The notes: generated from the sequence alone by a model not told the origin. A stretch of 14,462 nucleotides of DNA from Opitutales bacterium (GCA_007132315.1 SLOW01000384.1:1-14462); one strand, 5' to 3'. Counted from the stretch's first letter, positions 1-7,257 are shown. A program made the numbers and translations.

Positions 1-1616
1 CTGCTGAATTCGCCGGCCAGTTCGTACAGGTAGATGCCGATGAAATGGGGGCGGAGGTCCGAGAGGGCCAGCTTCAGAATCTCGGCGAAGCCGAGGAGCT
101 TGCGGGCGAGTTTGAGTTCCCGCTCGGTTTCGAACGGCGTCGCGCCGGACTCGTCCACCGCCGCGTTTTCGCCCATCCGTGTAAAGATGCTGTGGATACG
201 GGCCACCGCGTACAGCAGGTAGGGCGCGGTGTTGCCTTCGAAGCTCAGGATCCGGTCCCACGAAAAGGTGTAATCGCTGGTGCGGTTTTGAGCGAGGTCG
301 GCGTAGCGCACCGCGCCAATTCCGATGGCGAGTGCGATGTCGGCCTTCTCCGCTTCGGACAGATCCGGATTCTTCTCCTCCACAATGGCGCGCGCGCGCT
401 GCTCCGCTTCAGCCAGCAGGTCTTTGAGCTTGAGCGGGTCGCCGGAACGGGTTTTGATTGCCTTGCCGTCCTCGCCCAGAATGGTGCCGAACCAGACGTG
501 GTCAAGTTGGGGTGTTTCGCGGCCGGTGGCGGCGAACCATTTCTCCACGGTCAGGAACAGTTGCTGAAAATGATCCTGCTGCCGTCCGTCGGTGACGTAC
601 ACGATTTCGTCGGCCTCCCATTCCCGCACCCGGTACAGAACGGTGGCCAGGTCCGTCGAGGCGTAGTTGCTGGCGCCGTCGGATTTCCGGATGATAAACG
701 GTTGTTCCTTGAAGCGCGGATGTTCGCGGTGGAAGACCACCAGGGCGCCCTGGCTTTCTTCGGCGATGCCGTATTCGAGCAACTCGGAATACACCTCGTC
801 CACCTTGTCGCGATAAAAGCTTTCGCCGAGGGTGGCGTCGAAGCGAATGCCGAGTTTTGCGTAGATTTCGTCGAAAGCGCGCCGGCTCAGGCGGTTGATT
901 TCCTCCCAGAGTTTGAGGTTTTCCGGGTCTCTGCGCTGGAGTTTGAGCAGTTCGGCCCGGGCCTGGTCCAGGACGGAGGGGTCTTCGCGGGAGAGGGCGT
1001 CGCCCTTCTTGTACAGCCGCTCCAGTTCCTCCAGCGGATCGCGTTCCAGCGCTTCCGGGTCGAGGTGGTGTTTGTAGGCGTGGATCAGTTTGCCGTACTG
1101 GGTTCCCCAATCGCCGATGTGGTTGTCCCGGATCACCCGGGCGCCGGCGAATTCGAACAGGCGGCTGATCGCCTCGCCCACCACCATCGAGCGGATGTGC
1201 GCCACGTGCATCTGTTTGGCGGTGTTTGGGGAGCTGTAGTCGATGACCACCCGCTTGTCCCGGTGCAGGACGGAGGCGCCGGAGGCGAGATCGTCGCCAC
1301 TGCCGTACGCGCGCAGCCAGGTCAGCAGGGCGGCTGGCCGCAGGGTCACGTTGATGAACCCGGGGCCGGCCACGCTGGTTTCAAAATCGTCGTTTCCGCG
1401 TTCGCGCAAGTGAGCTTCCAGTTTCTGCGCGAGCTCGCGCGGGTTGCGTCCGAGGCGTTTGGCGAAGGGCAGTACGCCGTTGGCCTGAAAATCTCCGAAG
1501 CGCGGATCTGCCGTGCGGATGTCCGGGGCGAATCCCTCGTCAAACTCGTCCAGCTCCGCCGCCGCGTCCGCGATCCGCTTCTCCAGGCTTTCCGCCACGT
1601 TGAATGCGATGTCCAT
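1..1616 (-). CDS. argS: arginyl-tRNA synthetase (3' end outside window)
   Basis: Class I aminoacyl-tRNA synthetase that charges tRNA-Arg with arginine in the cytoplasm. The minus strand reads as 538 open codons from the ATG at 1616 to the window edge with no stop, so about 40-60 C-terminal residues (end of the DALR anticodon-binding domain) are missing. Visible in order: an N-terminal Add1-like domain (about residues 1-110) with GPGFINV near 85-90; the HIGH-type signature SSPNTAKQMHVAH with HVAH at 137-140; and the KMSK-equivalent loop GKAIKTRSG with Lys388, the usual degenerate form in ArgRS. The start gives MDIAFNVAESL, a normal ArgRS opening; no earlier in-frame ATG, GTG or TTG lies close by and no clear ribosome site precedes it. 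It is divergent from the next gene across a 185-base spacer. Family assignment is secure. Confidence 0.96.
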   Translation of the reverse strand, partial: MDIAFNVAESLEKRIADAAAELDEFDEGFAPDIRTADPRFGDFQANGVLPFAKRLGRNPRELAQKLEAHLRERGNDDFETSVAGPGFINVTLRPAALLTWLRAYGSGDDLASGASVLHRDKRVVIDYSSPNTAKQMHVAHIRSMVVGEAISRLFEFAGARVIRDNHIGDWGTQYGKLIHAYKHHLDPEALERDPLEELERLYKKGDALSREDPSVLDQARAELLKLQRRDPENLKLWEEINRLSRRAFDEIYAKLGIRFDATLGESFYRDKVDEVYSELLEYGIAEESQGALVVFHREHPRFKEQPFIIRKSDGASNYASTDLATVLYRVREWEADEIVYVTDGRQQDHFQQLFLTVEKWFAATGRETPQLDHVWFGTILGEDGKAIKTRSGDPLKLKDLLAEAEQRARAIVEEKNPDLSEAEKADIALAIGIGAVRYADLAQNRTSDYTFSWDRILSFEGNTAPYLLYAVARIHSIFTRMGENAAVDESGATPFETERELKLARKLLGFAEILKLALSDLRPHFIGIYLYELAGEFS

Positions 1617-1720
1617 CCATGCAATCGAAGGAAGCCCTTCGTTCGGAGCAAGATCCGAATGAGAAAAAAGCGACGGGGAAGCGGTTTTGGGGACGGCGTT
1701 TGGGGCGCGGAAAAAAAAGC

Positions 1721-1750
1721 TCGACAACCCTTCTTTAATAACCTTATCCT
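1721..1750 (+). promoter_or_regulatory. candidate sigma-70 promoter for the phosphorylase gene
   Basis: TCGACA (1721-1726, five of six matches to TTGACA), an 18-base spacer that is AT-rich compared with its surroundings, then TATCCT (1745-1750, four of six matches to TATAAT). It would start transcription near 1757, leaving a leader of about 45 bases before the ATG at 1802. The rest of the 185-base argS spacer shows an A8 run (1711-1718) but no other feature I can name. Match quality is modest. Confidence 0.35.
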
Positions 1751-1801
1751 TAACGGTTTGCGGCATCCTGTATCCGGGGCCGTCCTGAACGAGTTAATGT
1801 T

Positions 1802-3145
1802 ATGAGAAAGAAAACGTTGGCGAATCGTCGTTTCGTAAAACCGTCCTACTCTTATTTAATTGAGAAGAAGCGGGATGGAGGAGAATTCAACCAGGAGGAA
1901 ATCCGCTATATCGTGGATTCCATGCTGGACGGTGAAATGCCACAGCACCAACTGGCCGCCCTGGCCATGGCGATCTATTTCCAGGGGATGTCCGCTTCGG
2001 AAACGGCCGTACTGACCGAGGAGATGATGCTTTCGGGGGAGGTGATCGACCTCTCCAAGCTCTCGCGACCGAAAATCGACAAGTATTCCACCGGCGGGGT
2101 CGGGGACAAGACGTCGATGGTGCTGGTCGCTCTCGCCGCGGCCAGCGGGGTGGTGGTGCCCATGATGTCGGGGGCGGACGAGGATTTTGTGATCGGCACC
2201 CTGGACAAGCTCAGTGCGATTCCGGGGTACAAGACGGAGATGCCGATCGCCGATTTTGTGAAACAGCTCACCAAGGTGCACTGCGGGATTATCGCCCAGA
2301 GCGAAGAAATCTCGCCCGCCGACCGCAACCTGTACGAGTTGCGCCAGGCCACCGGAACGGTCCCGAGTCTGCCGCTGATCGCCGCGGGCGTGCTCAGCAA
2401 GAAACTGGCCGAGGGGGCGGAGGGTCTGATCATCGACGTCAAGTGGGGCAACGGGGCGTTCGTGCAGGATCTCGAGCAGGCCAAGCAGCTCGCCCGCACC
2501 ATGACCCGGGTGGGGCGTTCCATGAAGCGCCGCTGTGTGGCGCTGGTGACAGACATGAACCAACCTCTGGGCAGCACGGTGGGCACCGCGCTGGAGGTGC
2601 GGGAGGCCATCGAATTGTTGAAGGATGAAGGGCCGGAAGACCTCCGGGAACTGGTCCTTAAACTCGGCATGGAGGTCGTCCGTCTGGCTGGTGTGGCCGG
2701 TTCCACGCTGTCGGCCAAACAGACCGTCCAGCGACACATCAAGGACGGATCGGCGCTGGATAAGTTCAAGGAGATGGTAACGGCCCAGGGAGGCGACGTC
2801 AGTTACGTGGACGATCCGGAAAAATTCCCGAAGGCCAAACACGTCCGCAAGTTGCCGGCCCCCAAGCGCGGGTACGTGCACACCATCAACGCCGCCATGA
2901 TCGCCCGGGGCGTGAGCCTTCTCGGGGCGGGACGCGATCCCAAGACCAAGAAGATCGATCACGCCGCCGGCGTTTCCGAGATTCGCAAGGTGGGGACTCA
3001 GGTCAAGCAGGGCGAACCGCTGATGATGATCCACTACAACAGCGAAGCCAAACTTGAACAGGCTCTGGAATATTTCAAGGCCGCCTATCGTCTGGCGCCC
3101 AAGCGTCCGAATCCCTCGCCGCTCATCGTCGAACGGGTTGCCTAG
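1802..3145 (+). CDS. deoA: thymidine/pyrimidine-nucleoside phosphorylase family protein with altered active site
   Basis: Member of the thymidine phosphorylase family, which splits pyrimidine nucleosides with phosphate into base and (deoxy)ribose 1-phosphate. It has 447 residues, near the usual length of about 440, and aligns end to end with E. coli DeoA at a constant offset of +10. Family landmarks seen: helical N-domain with LAALAMAIYFQGM (51-63), KYSTGGVGDKTS (94-105), GTLDKL (132-137), SPADRNLYELR (171-181), LSKKLAEG (198-205) and VTDMNQPLG. The odd part is the active site. The family signature SGRGLGHTGGT is replaced by SGADEDFVIGT (123-133); the base-contacting His85 of E. coli is Tyr95 and Ser186 is Gly196; DVKVGSGAF reads DVKWGNGAF. 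Arg181, Lys200, Ser123 and Thr133 are kept. Family membership is certain; activity on thymidine is doubtful. The gene stands alone, without other nucleoside-salvage genes. Confidence 0.88.
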   Translation: MRKKTLANRRFVKPSYSYLIEKKRDGGEFNQEEIRYIVDSMLDGEMPQHQLAALAMAIYFQGMSASETAVLTEEMMLSGEVIDLSKLSRPKIDKYSTGGVGDKTSMVLVALAAASGVVVPMMSGADEDFVIGTLDKLSAIPGYKTEMPIADFVKQLTKVHCGIIAQSEEISPADRNLYELRQATGTVPSLPLIAAGVLSKKLAEGAEGLIIDVKWGNGAFVQDLEQAKQLARTMTRVGRSMKRRCVALVTDMNQPLGSTVGTALEVREAIELLKDEGPEDLRELVLKLGMEVVRLAGVAGSTLSAKQTVQRHIKDGSALDKFKEMVTAQGGDVSYVDDPEKFPKAKHVRKLPAPKRGYVHTINAAMIARGVSLLGAGRDPKTKKIDHAAGVSEIRKVGTQVKQGEPLMMIHYNSEAKLEQALEYFKAAYRLAPKRPNPSPLIVERVA

Positions 3146-3195
3146 AAAGTTAAGAGGATAAAGTTACAATTTAAAGTACCCGGTCGAAGGAAAGG

Positions 3196-3233
3196 TGGAA
3201 ATGCAGGCGCGAAATGGCCTGCCTTCCATTTTT
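3196..3233 (+). terminator. intrinsic terminator downstream of the phosphorylase gene
   Basis: An interrupted stem: TGGAA (3196-3200) pairs with TTCCA (3224-3228) and GCAGGC (3203-3208) pairs with GCCTGC (3217-3222), with a 2-against-1 internal bulge and an 8-base loop. Five Ts (3229-3233) follow directly on the plus strand. It lies 50 bases after the phosphorylase stop in the gap between convergent genes. On the minus strand the hairpin is followed by only a short T run, so it may act weakly for efp too. Confidence 0.7.
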
Positions 3234-3261
3234 GACTTCGAACTTTTGATTTTTACCTTCC

Positions 3262-3822
3262 TCAGGCTCGTCCCATGTAGGAGCCGTCGGCGGTGCTGAC
3301 TTTGATGGTTTCGCCTTCCTTGATAAAGAGCGGAACCATCACCTTCAGTCCGGTCTCGGTGGTGGCGGGTTTCTGCACGTTGGAGGCGGTGTCGCCGCGC
3401 ACGCCTTCGGGGGATTCGGTGACCTTCAACTCCACGGAGGCGGGCAGGACGAGTTCCACCGGTTTGCCTTCGATCAAAAGAAAGTCGTACTGGCTGTTCG
3501 GAACCAGGTATTTTTTCACTTCCTCCGTGATGATGTCTTCACCCAATTCGGTGCTTTCGAAGGTTTCCGGATCCATGAAGACGTAGTTTTGACCGTCCTC
3601 GTAACTGAATTCCAGGCGCTGGTTCTCGGTGACCAGGAACTCGATGTTGTCGGTTGATCCGAACTTAACCACCGTACTGGCACGCGTATCCAGGTTGCGC
3701 ATCGTGGCCTGCACCCATCCCTGACCTCGCCCCTGTGTGCGGTGCTGCATGTCCATCACCTGGTGGGGGACGCCGTTGTGGTTGATCACTTTTCCTTTTC
3801 GCAGTTCGGTGGCTTTGGCCAT
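3262..3822 (-). CDS. efp: elongation factor P, Arg-tip type
   Basis: Translation factor that binds between the P and E sites of the ribosome and relieves stalling at proline runs. It has 186 residues, the normal length, with three beta-barrel domains: KOW-like N-domain (about 1-64), OB domain (about 66-126) and C-terminal OB domain (about 128-186). Seen: LRKGKVINHNG at the start, YVFMDPETF in the middle, GDTASNVQKPATTETG (the family's conserved C-domain motif) and the end DGSYMGRA. The tip loop reads HRTQGRGQGW: the lysine modified in E. coli (PGKG) is Arg32 here, and the preceding proline is Gln30. Arg at this place is typical of EF-P modified by EarP rhamnosylation, but the neighbouring residues differ from that group and no earP lies in the window. 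The end resembles the EfpL/YeiP branch, so a PVC-type variant is possible. Monocistronic as far as seen. Confidence 0.95.
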   Translation of the reverse strand: MAKATELRKGKVINHNGVPHQVMDMQHRTQGRGQGWVQATMRNLDTRASTVVKFGSTDNIEFLVTENQRLEFSYEDGQNYVFMDPETFESTELGEDIITEEVKKYLVPNSQYDFLLIEGKPVELVLPASVELKVTESPEGVRGDTASNVQKPATTETGLKVMVPLFIKEGETIKVSTADGSYMGRA

Positions 3823-3848
3823 AGAGAATATGGGTTGAAAAAGGGCAT

Positions 3849-3878
3849 TCTTTACCGGGGAAAGCTCGCCGCTGTCAA
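3849..3878 (-). promoter_or_regulatory. sigma-70-type promoter of efp
   Basis: On the minus strand, a perfect TTGACA (plus-strand tgtcaa, 3873-3878), an 18-base spacer and TAAAGA followed by AT (plus-strand tcttta, 3849-3854). Transcription would start near 3842, giving a leader of only about 20 bases before the efp ATG at 3822. No good Shine-Dalgarno sequence is present in that leader. Confidence 0.55.
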
Positions 3879-3940
3879 TCCGTCTCTTTGTCCGGGCGGG
3901 CGTCCCGCACCGGCCGCCGAGTGGCGTACACTTTCCCGGC

Positions 3941-3960
3941 GGCGGCGCGGAAGCGCCGCC
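3941..3960. repeat. perfect 8-bp GC hairpin with GGAA tetraloop
   Basis: GGCGGCGC (3941-3948), GGAA loop (3949-3952), GCGCCGCC (3953-3960): a perfect stem closed by a tetraloop of the GNRA class. It is in the gap between the divergent genes efp and the PatB-like gene. No T run follows on either strand, so it is not a standard terminator. It may be part of an interspersed palindromic repeat or a structured leader of the plus-strand transcript. Confidence 0.5.
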
Positions 3961-3995
3961 TTCGAGAGCCGGAGGTCCCTTGCTGTCTGGAGGGG

Positions 3996-4013
3996 GCCAT
4001 ACTCCGCCATGGC
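3996..4013. repeat. short GCCAT/ATGGC palindrome, possible interspersed repeat
   Basis: GCCAT (3996-4000) and ATGGC (4009-4013) flank an 8-base loop that contains CTCCG; GGAGG lies just upstream (3989-3993). I have an impression of similar GGAGG...CTCCG palindromes dispersed through genomes of PVC-type bacteria, but cannot search here. The rest of 3879-4088 is GC-rich and shows no gene I would support; an open frame through it (3888-4124) has no protein-like character. Confidence 0.3.
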
Positions 4014-4099
4014 AGAAGGTCCCCGGGGATTCCGGTGGATGTCCCGCGTTCCGCCTCCGCGCTTGCCACCGGTGCGGTGGGCCGCTTTAGGTGGGTGAC

Positions 4100-5245
4100 A
4101 TGGTTTACGATTTTGACCGGGTGATCGGCCGCGGGGGAACCGGCAGTGAAAAATGGGCGCCTTTTGAGGATCGCGACGTAATTCCGATGCCGGTGGCCGA
4201 CATGGATTTCGCTTCGCCGCCGGAACTCCTGGAGGTTCTGCGGGAGCGGGTGGACCACGGGGTGTTCGGTTACGCCGAACCCACGGAGAGCCTGGTGAAG
4301 ACGGTGACCGGCATGTGCCGCAGGCGTTACGGTTGGGAGGTGGATCCCGACTGGATCGTCTGGCTTCCCGGGCTGGTTTGCGGAATCAACGTGACCTGCC
4401 GGGCGATCGGGCAACCGGGCGACGCCGTCATGACCGCGACCCCGGTGTATCCGCCCTTCCTGACCGCGCCGCGCAATATGAAGCGGGAATTGGTCACCGT
4501 GCCGCTGCGCGAAGACGGGGGGCGCTGGACGTTTGATTGGGAGGCGATGGAGGCGGCCTGGAAGAAGAACGTGAGATTGTTCTTGCTCTGCCAACCGCAC
4601 AATCCGGTCGGACGGGTGTTCGATGAGGAGGAAATCGCCCGGCTCGCCGCTTTCTGTGAGGAGCGCGACATCGTGTTGTGCTCCGACGAAATTCACTGCG
4701 ATCTCATTCTGGACGACATTCCGCACCGGCCCACCGCGATGCAGGGACCCGAGGTGGCGCGGAACACCATCACTCTGATGGCCCCGAGCAAAACCTTCAA
4801 CGTCCCGGGACTCGGCTGTGCCTTTGCGATCATTCCGGATCCAAAGCTCCGGGCCGCCTTCCACCAGGCCAAGGCGGGGATCGTTCCCCAGGTGGGCGCA
4901 TTCGGGTACGCCGGATGCGAGGCGGCTTACGCCCGCGGTGAGCCGTGGCGACAGGAACTCATCGAGTACCTGCGGGGAAACCGGGATTACCTGTTGCGCT
5001 TCGCCGAAAAGGAGCTTCCCGGAATCCGGGTGACGCGGATGCAGGCCACCTACCTGGCGTGGTTCGACGTGCGGCCCCTGAATCTCGCCGAACCGGTCAA
5101 GCACTTCATCGACCACGGCGTGGCCCTGTCGGACGGGCGGTTTTTCAAGGGATCGGGATTCGTCCGGATGAATTTCGGTTGTCCGCGTGCGACCCTCAAA
5201 GAGGGTCTCGACCGGATGCGGGACGGCGTCCGTGCGCTGACTTGA
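4100..5245 (+). CDS. patB: PatB/MalY-type PLP-dependent aminotransferase / cystathionine beta-lyase
   Basis: Fold-type I PLP enzyme of the MalY/PatB branch. These are usually C-S beta-lyases acting on cystathionine or cysteine S-conjugates, in methionine synthesis or sulfur release. From the ATG at 4100 it has 381 residues, normal for the group. Seen in order: YDFDRVIGRGGTGSEKW at the start (hallmark of this branch), MPVADMDFASPPE, FGYAEPT, QPHNPVGR with Asn168, SDEIHCDLI with Asp196 (pyridine nitrogen contact), and APSKTFNVPGL with the Schiff-base Lys231. The ATG at 4100 is preferred because AGGTGGG lies just upstream; a GTG at 4091 would add three residues but falls inside that site. The ACT-domain gene begins 31 bases after its stop, so the two are probably co-transcribed. 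It could act as a general aminotransferase instead; sequence alone does not decide. Confidence 0.9.
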   Translation: MVYDFDRVIGRGGTGSEKWAPFEDRDVIPMPVADMDFASPPELLEVLRERVDHGVFGYAEPTESLVKTVTGMCRRRYGWEVDPDWIVWLPGLVCGINVTCRAIGQPGDAVMTATPVYPPFLTAPRNMKRELVTVPLREDGGRWTFDWEAMEAAWKKNVRLFLLCQPHNPVGRVFDEEEIARLAAFCEERDIVLCSDEIHCDLILDDIPHRPTAMQGPEVARNTITLMAPSKTFNVPGLGCAFAIIPDPKLRAAFHQAKAGIVPQVGAFGYAGCEAAYARGEPWRQELIEYLRGNRDYLLRFAEKELPGIRVTRMQATYLAWFDVRPLNLAEPVKHFIDHGVALSDGRFFKGSGFVRMNFGCPRATLKEGLDRMRDGVRALT

Positions 5246-5276
5246 CTTGTCCGGCGGCCCGGCTGAAAATGCCGCG

Positions 5277-5819
5277 ATGAAGTCGCCTCTTGTTATGACA
5301 ATCATCGGCGCCGACAAGCCGGGCCTGGTCGATTCGCTGTCGGAAATCGTGGTTCAGAACGGCGGCAACTGGCTCGAAAGCCGGATGGCGCACCTCGGAG
5401 GTCACTTTGCCGGTATCGTCCGGGTGGATGTTCCCGAGGGCAATCGCGAGTCGCTGATGGAGGCCATGCGCGCCCTCGAGTCCGCGGGCCTGACTGTGGT
5501 CGCACGCACCGATTCGGCCGATGAGACGTCGGTTCCCGACCGCCCGGCAACGCTTGAAGTGGTGGGCAACGATCGTCCGGGCATCGTTCGTCATCTATCG
5601 CACGCCCTGGCCGCCCACCGGGTCAATGTGGAGGAACTGACCACCGAGTGTTACAGCGCTCCGATGAGCGGAGAGATGCTCTTCCGGGCCCGGGCGTTGT
5701 TGCGCATCCCCGAAGGGAGCAACCTGCAGAAAATTCGGACCGATCTGGAGAACCTTGCCCAAGAGCTGATGGTCGATCTGTCGCTCGAGGAGCCGGCCGA
5801 CGAACTGGCGAAATCCTGA
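5277..5819 (+). CDS. tandem ACT-domain protein, GcvR-like
   Basis: Small cytosolic protein of 180 residues made of two ACT domains and nothing else: domain 1 about residues 5-75, with the ligand-loop pattern IIGADKPGLVDSL, and domain 2 about 91-165, with VVGNDRPGIVRHL. Both loops keep the Gly-x-Asp-x-Pro-Gly core that binds amino-acid ligands at the dimer interface. This is the architecture of GcvR, the E. coli repressor partner of GcvA that senses glycine, and of many uncharacterised relatives. No DNA-binding domain is present, so any regulation would act through a partner protein. ATG 5277 gives MKSPLVMTIIG, the normal family start; a TTG at 5247 would add ten unlike residues. It follows the PatB-like gene closely, so its ligand may belong to the same sulfur or amino-acid pathway, which is inference. 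Confidence 0.85.
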   Translation: MKSPLVMTIIGADKPGLVDSLSEIVVQNGGNWLESRMAHLGGHFAGIVRVDVPEGNRESLMEAMRALESAGLTVVARTDSADETSVPDRPATLEVVGNDRPGIVRHLSHALAAHRVNVEELTTECYSAPMSGEMLFRARALLRIPEGSNLQKIRTDLENLAQELMVDLSLEEPADELAKS

Positions 5820-5856
5820 ATTCCGACCGACGTGCCCCGGGCTCGCTCGCGGGCTC

Positions 5857-6348
5857 TCAATCGGGAAACGAGGGCGACACCAGGCCGTTGACGACCCAGC
5901 GGGAGAAGGGGCCGGAACCCGGCCTGACCGCGATCCCGCGTTCCAAACAGAGGAGACTGCCCTTCCGCATGGCGAAAGCGCCGGCGTATGGATCCTGACA
6001 CACGAGCAGGGAGGCCAGCATGCCCAGGTGCGGCTCGTGGCCAACCCAGAGGCGATCCTCCTGTTCCCCAGCCAACTGCTCCGCGAGCGCGCCGACGTCG
6101 TCGGAGGGAGTGAGCCCGTCCCGCTCGCGGCAATTGATTCCGCGCCCCAGCGATTCGGCCAGGATTTCGGCGGTCTGACGCGCCCGCAGCAGGGAGCTGT
6201 GTTCAAAGGTGGACGGCAGCCGGGCCGATCGTTCCGACAGAAAACGCCCCAGCTCGCGGACGGTGTCGCGGCCGCGGGCGCTGAGGGCCCGTTTGTCGTC
6301 GGATCCCGACGGCTCGGCCTCGGTGTGTCTGAGCAGGAAGAGTTTCAT
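5857..6348 (-). CDS. sixA: SixA-type phosphohistidine phosphatase
   Basis: Single-domain histidine phosphatase of the small SixA type (163 residues; E. coli SixA about 160), which removes phosphate from phosphohistidine in signalling or PTS-like proteins. Seen: LLRHTEAEP with the nucleophile His8 (RHT in place of the common RHG), SSLLRARQTAEIL (51-63, the second conserved Arg motif) and VGHEPHLGML with the second catalytic His104. There is no signal peptide, so it acts in the cytoplasm. Its ATG overlaps the stop of the PHP gene as ATGA, showing translational coupling. It converges with the ACT-domain gene, leaving 37 bases between the stops. Small members of this superfamily also act on other phospho-substrates, so the substrate is uncertain. 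Confidence 0.88.
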   Translation of the reverse strand: MKLFLLRHTEAEPSGSDDKRALSARGRDTVRELGRFLSERSARLPSTFEHSSLLRARQTAEILAESLGRGINCRERDGLTPSDDVGALAEQLAGEQEDRLWVGHEPHLGMLASLLVCQDPYAGAFAMRKGSLLCLERGIAVRPGSGPFSRWVVNGLVSPSFPD

Positions 6349-7175
6349 GACAACTCCGGCAGCGGCACGGACCGGCGGTTCCGCGCCTCGAAGTAATGCA
6401 AGTCCTTGAAGCCTTTGGAGGCGAGCAGGGGCAGCACCTCGTCGAATTTCTGGCCGACCGATTCCGGCCGGTGGGCGTCAGAACCGATCGTCAGGGGAAC
6501 GCCCATTTCCGCCGCCCAATCCAGGATCAGCGGGTCCGGGTGGACCTGGAAGACGCCCTTGGTCAGGCCGCTGGTGTTGACTTCGAGACAGATGCCGCTG
6601 TCGAGGACGGCCCGCAGGAAATCGCGGATCACCGGCTCGTGTTCTTGCGGCTCGAACCGCTCCACCGTTCCGTAGATCCGGATGACGTCGGGGTGGGCGA
6701 TGCTGTTGTAGCGGCCCGAACGGGCACCGTCGGCGAGATGGCTGAAGTAGGCGTCCACGATCGCGCGATCCTCCTCGATTCCGTTTTCGCTCAACCAGCC
6801 CCGGTAGGCGGGAAAGGGGTGGTGCAACGAGCCGAGGACGAAATCGAACGGGTGGCGGGTGAGCACCTCGTCCATGCGGTCCATGATTTCGGCGTTCGGC
6901 GAAATTTCCGCTTCGATGCCGGTCAAAACCTTTACCCCGAGCGCTTCGCCTTTCTCCGCCGCGGCGGCGATCAGGTCGATGTACCGGGGCAGTTGTTCCT
7001 CGGCCATGCGGATCCCGGAGCCGCCCATCCGTTCGTCGTCGATCGGCACGTGGCAGGTGAAGGTGATCAGGCCGATCCCGTTGCCGGCGGCGTGACGAAC
7101 GTACTCGCCGGGTTCCCCCACCGCGTGGCCGCACAGCGGTGTGTGCATGTGGCAATCAATCATCGTCTTGGTCAT
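6345..7175 (-). CDS. PHP-domain phosphatase, HisJ-type histidinol-phosphatase family
   Basis: Metal-dependent PHP-fold phosphoesterase of 276 residues, of the family that includes HisJ/HisK histidinol-phosphatase, the penultimate step of histidine synthesis. Metal-ligand motifs seen in order: DCHMHTPLCGHA near the start, ITFTCHVP, GIEAEISP, GSLHHPF, SIAHPDVI and IGSDAHRPE near the end, so all the usual His/Asp/Glu ligands appear present. The second motif has Cys where HisJ proteins often have Asp (TCH for TDH or SDH); that residue is not the metal ligand. The ATG at 7175 is preferred: it gives MTKTMIDCHMHTP, and an AGGAGAG stretch lies upstream, though rather far. An ATG at 7214 would add 13 unlike residues. 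No other his gene is near; it is coupled to the SixA gene, so a substrate other than histidinol phosphate is possible. Confidence 0.85.
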   Translation of the reverse strand: MTKTMIDCHMHTPLCGHAVGEPGEYVRHAAGNGIGLITFTCHVPIDDERMGGSGIRMAEEQLPRYIDLIAAAAEKGEALGVKVLTGIEAEISPNAEIMDRMDEVLTRHPFDFVLGSLHHPFPAYRGWLSENGIEEDRAIVDAYFSHLADGARSGRYNSIAHPDVIRIYGTVERFEPQEHEPVIRDFLRAVLDSGICLEVNTSGLTKGVFQVHPDPLILDWAAEMGVPLTIGSDAHRPESVGQKFDEVLPLLASKGFKDLHYFEARNRRSVPLPELS

Positions 7176-7257
7176 GTGCGAAAAACTCTCTCTCCTCTGA
7201 GCAGTGTGGGACATCCGGTGAAAGCCGCAAGCGCCGGGGGCATTTGCGGGTGGTCAT

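Noticed and set aside
45..1805. 586-codon plus-strand open frame opposite argS
   Set aside because: It is the antisense shadow of a clear ArgRS; the translation has no family motif and ends only at the start of the next gene.
2150..2215. Pair of compensating frameshifts as the cause of the altered phosphorylase signature
   Set aside because: Reading 2171-2200 in the other two frames gives no GLGHTGG-like sequence (one gives R-T-R-I-L-stop), the segment has the exact canonical length, and other active-site residues far away are also changed.
1856..3034. 392-codon minus-strand open frame opposite the phosphorylase gene
   Set aside because: His/Arg/Gly/Asp-rich antisense translation typical of high-GC genes; no motif or ribosome site.
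3875..5317. 480-codon minus-strand open frame opposite the PatB-like gene
   Set aside because: Antisense shadow; composition and lack of motifs contrast with the strong PLP-enzyme motifs on the plus strand.
5830..5856. Possible terminator between the ACT gene and sixA
   Set aside because: Some GC-rich self-complementarity (CCCGGGC, GCGGGC) but no clean stem and no T run on either strand.
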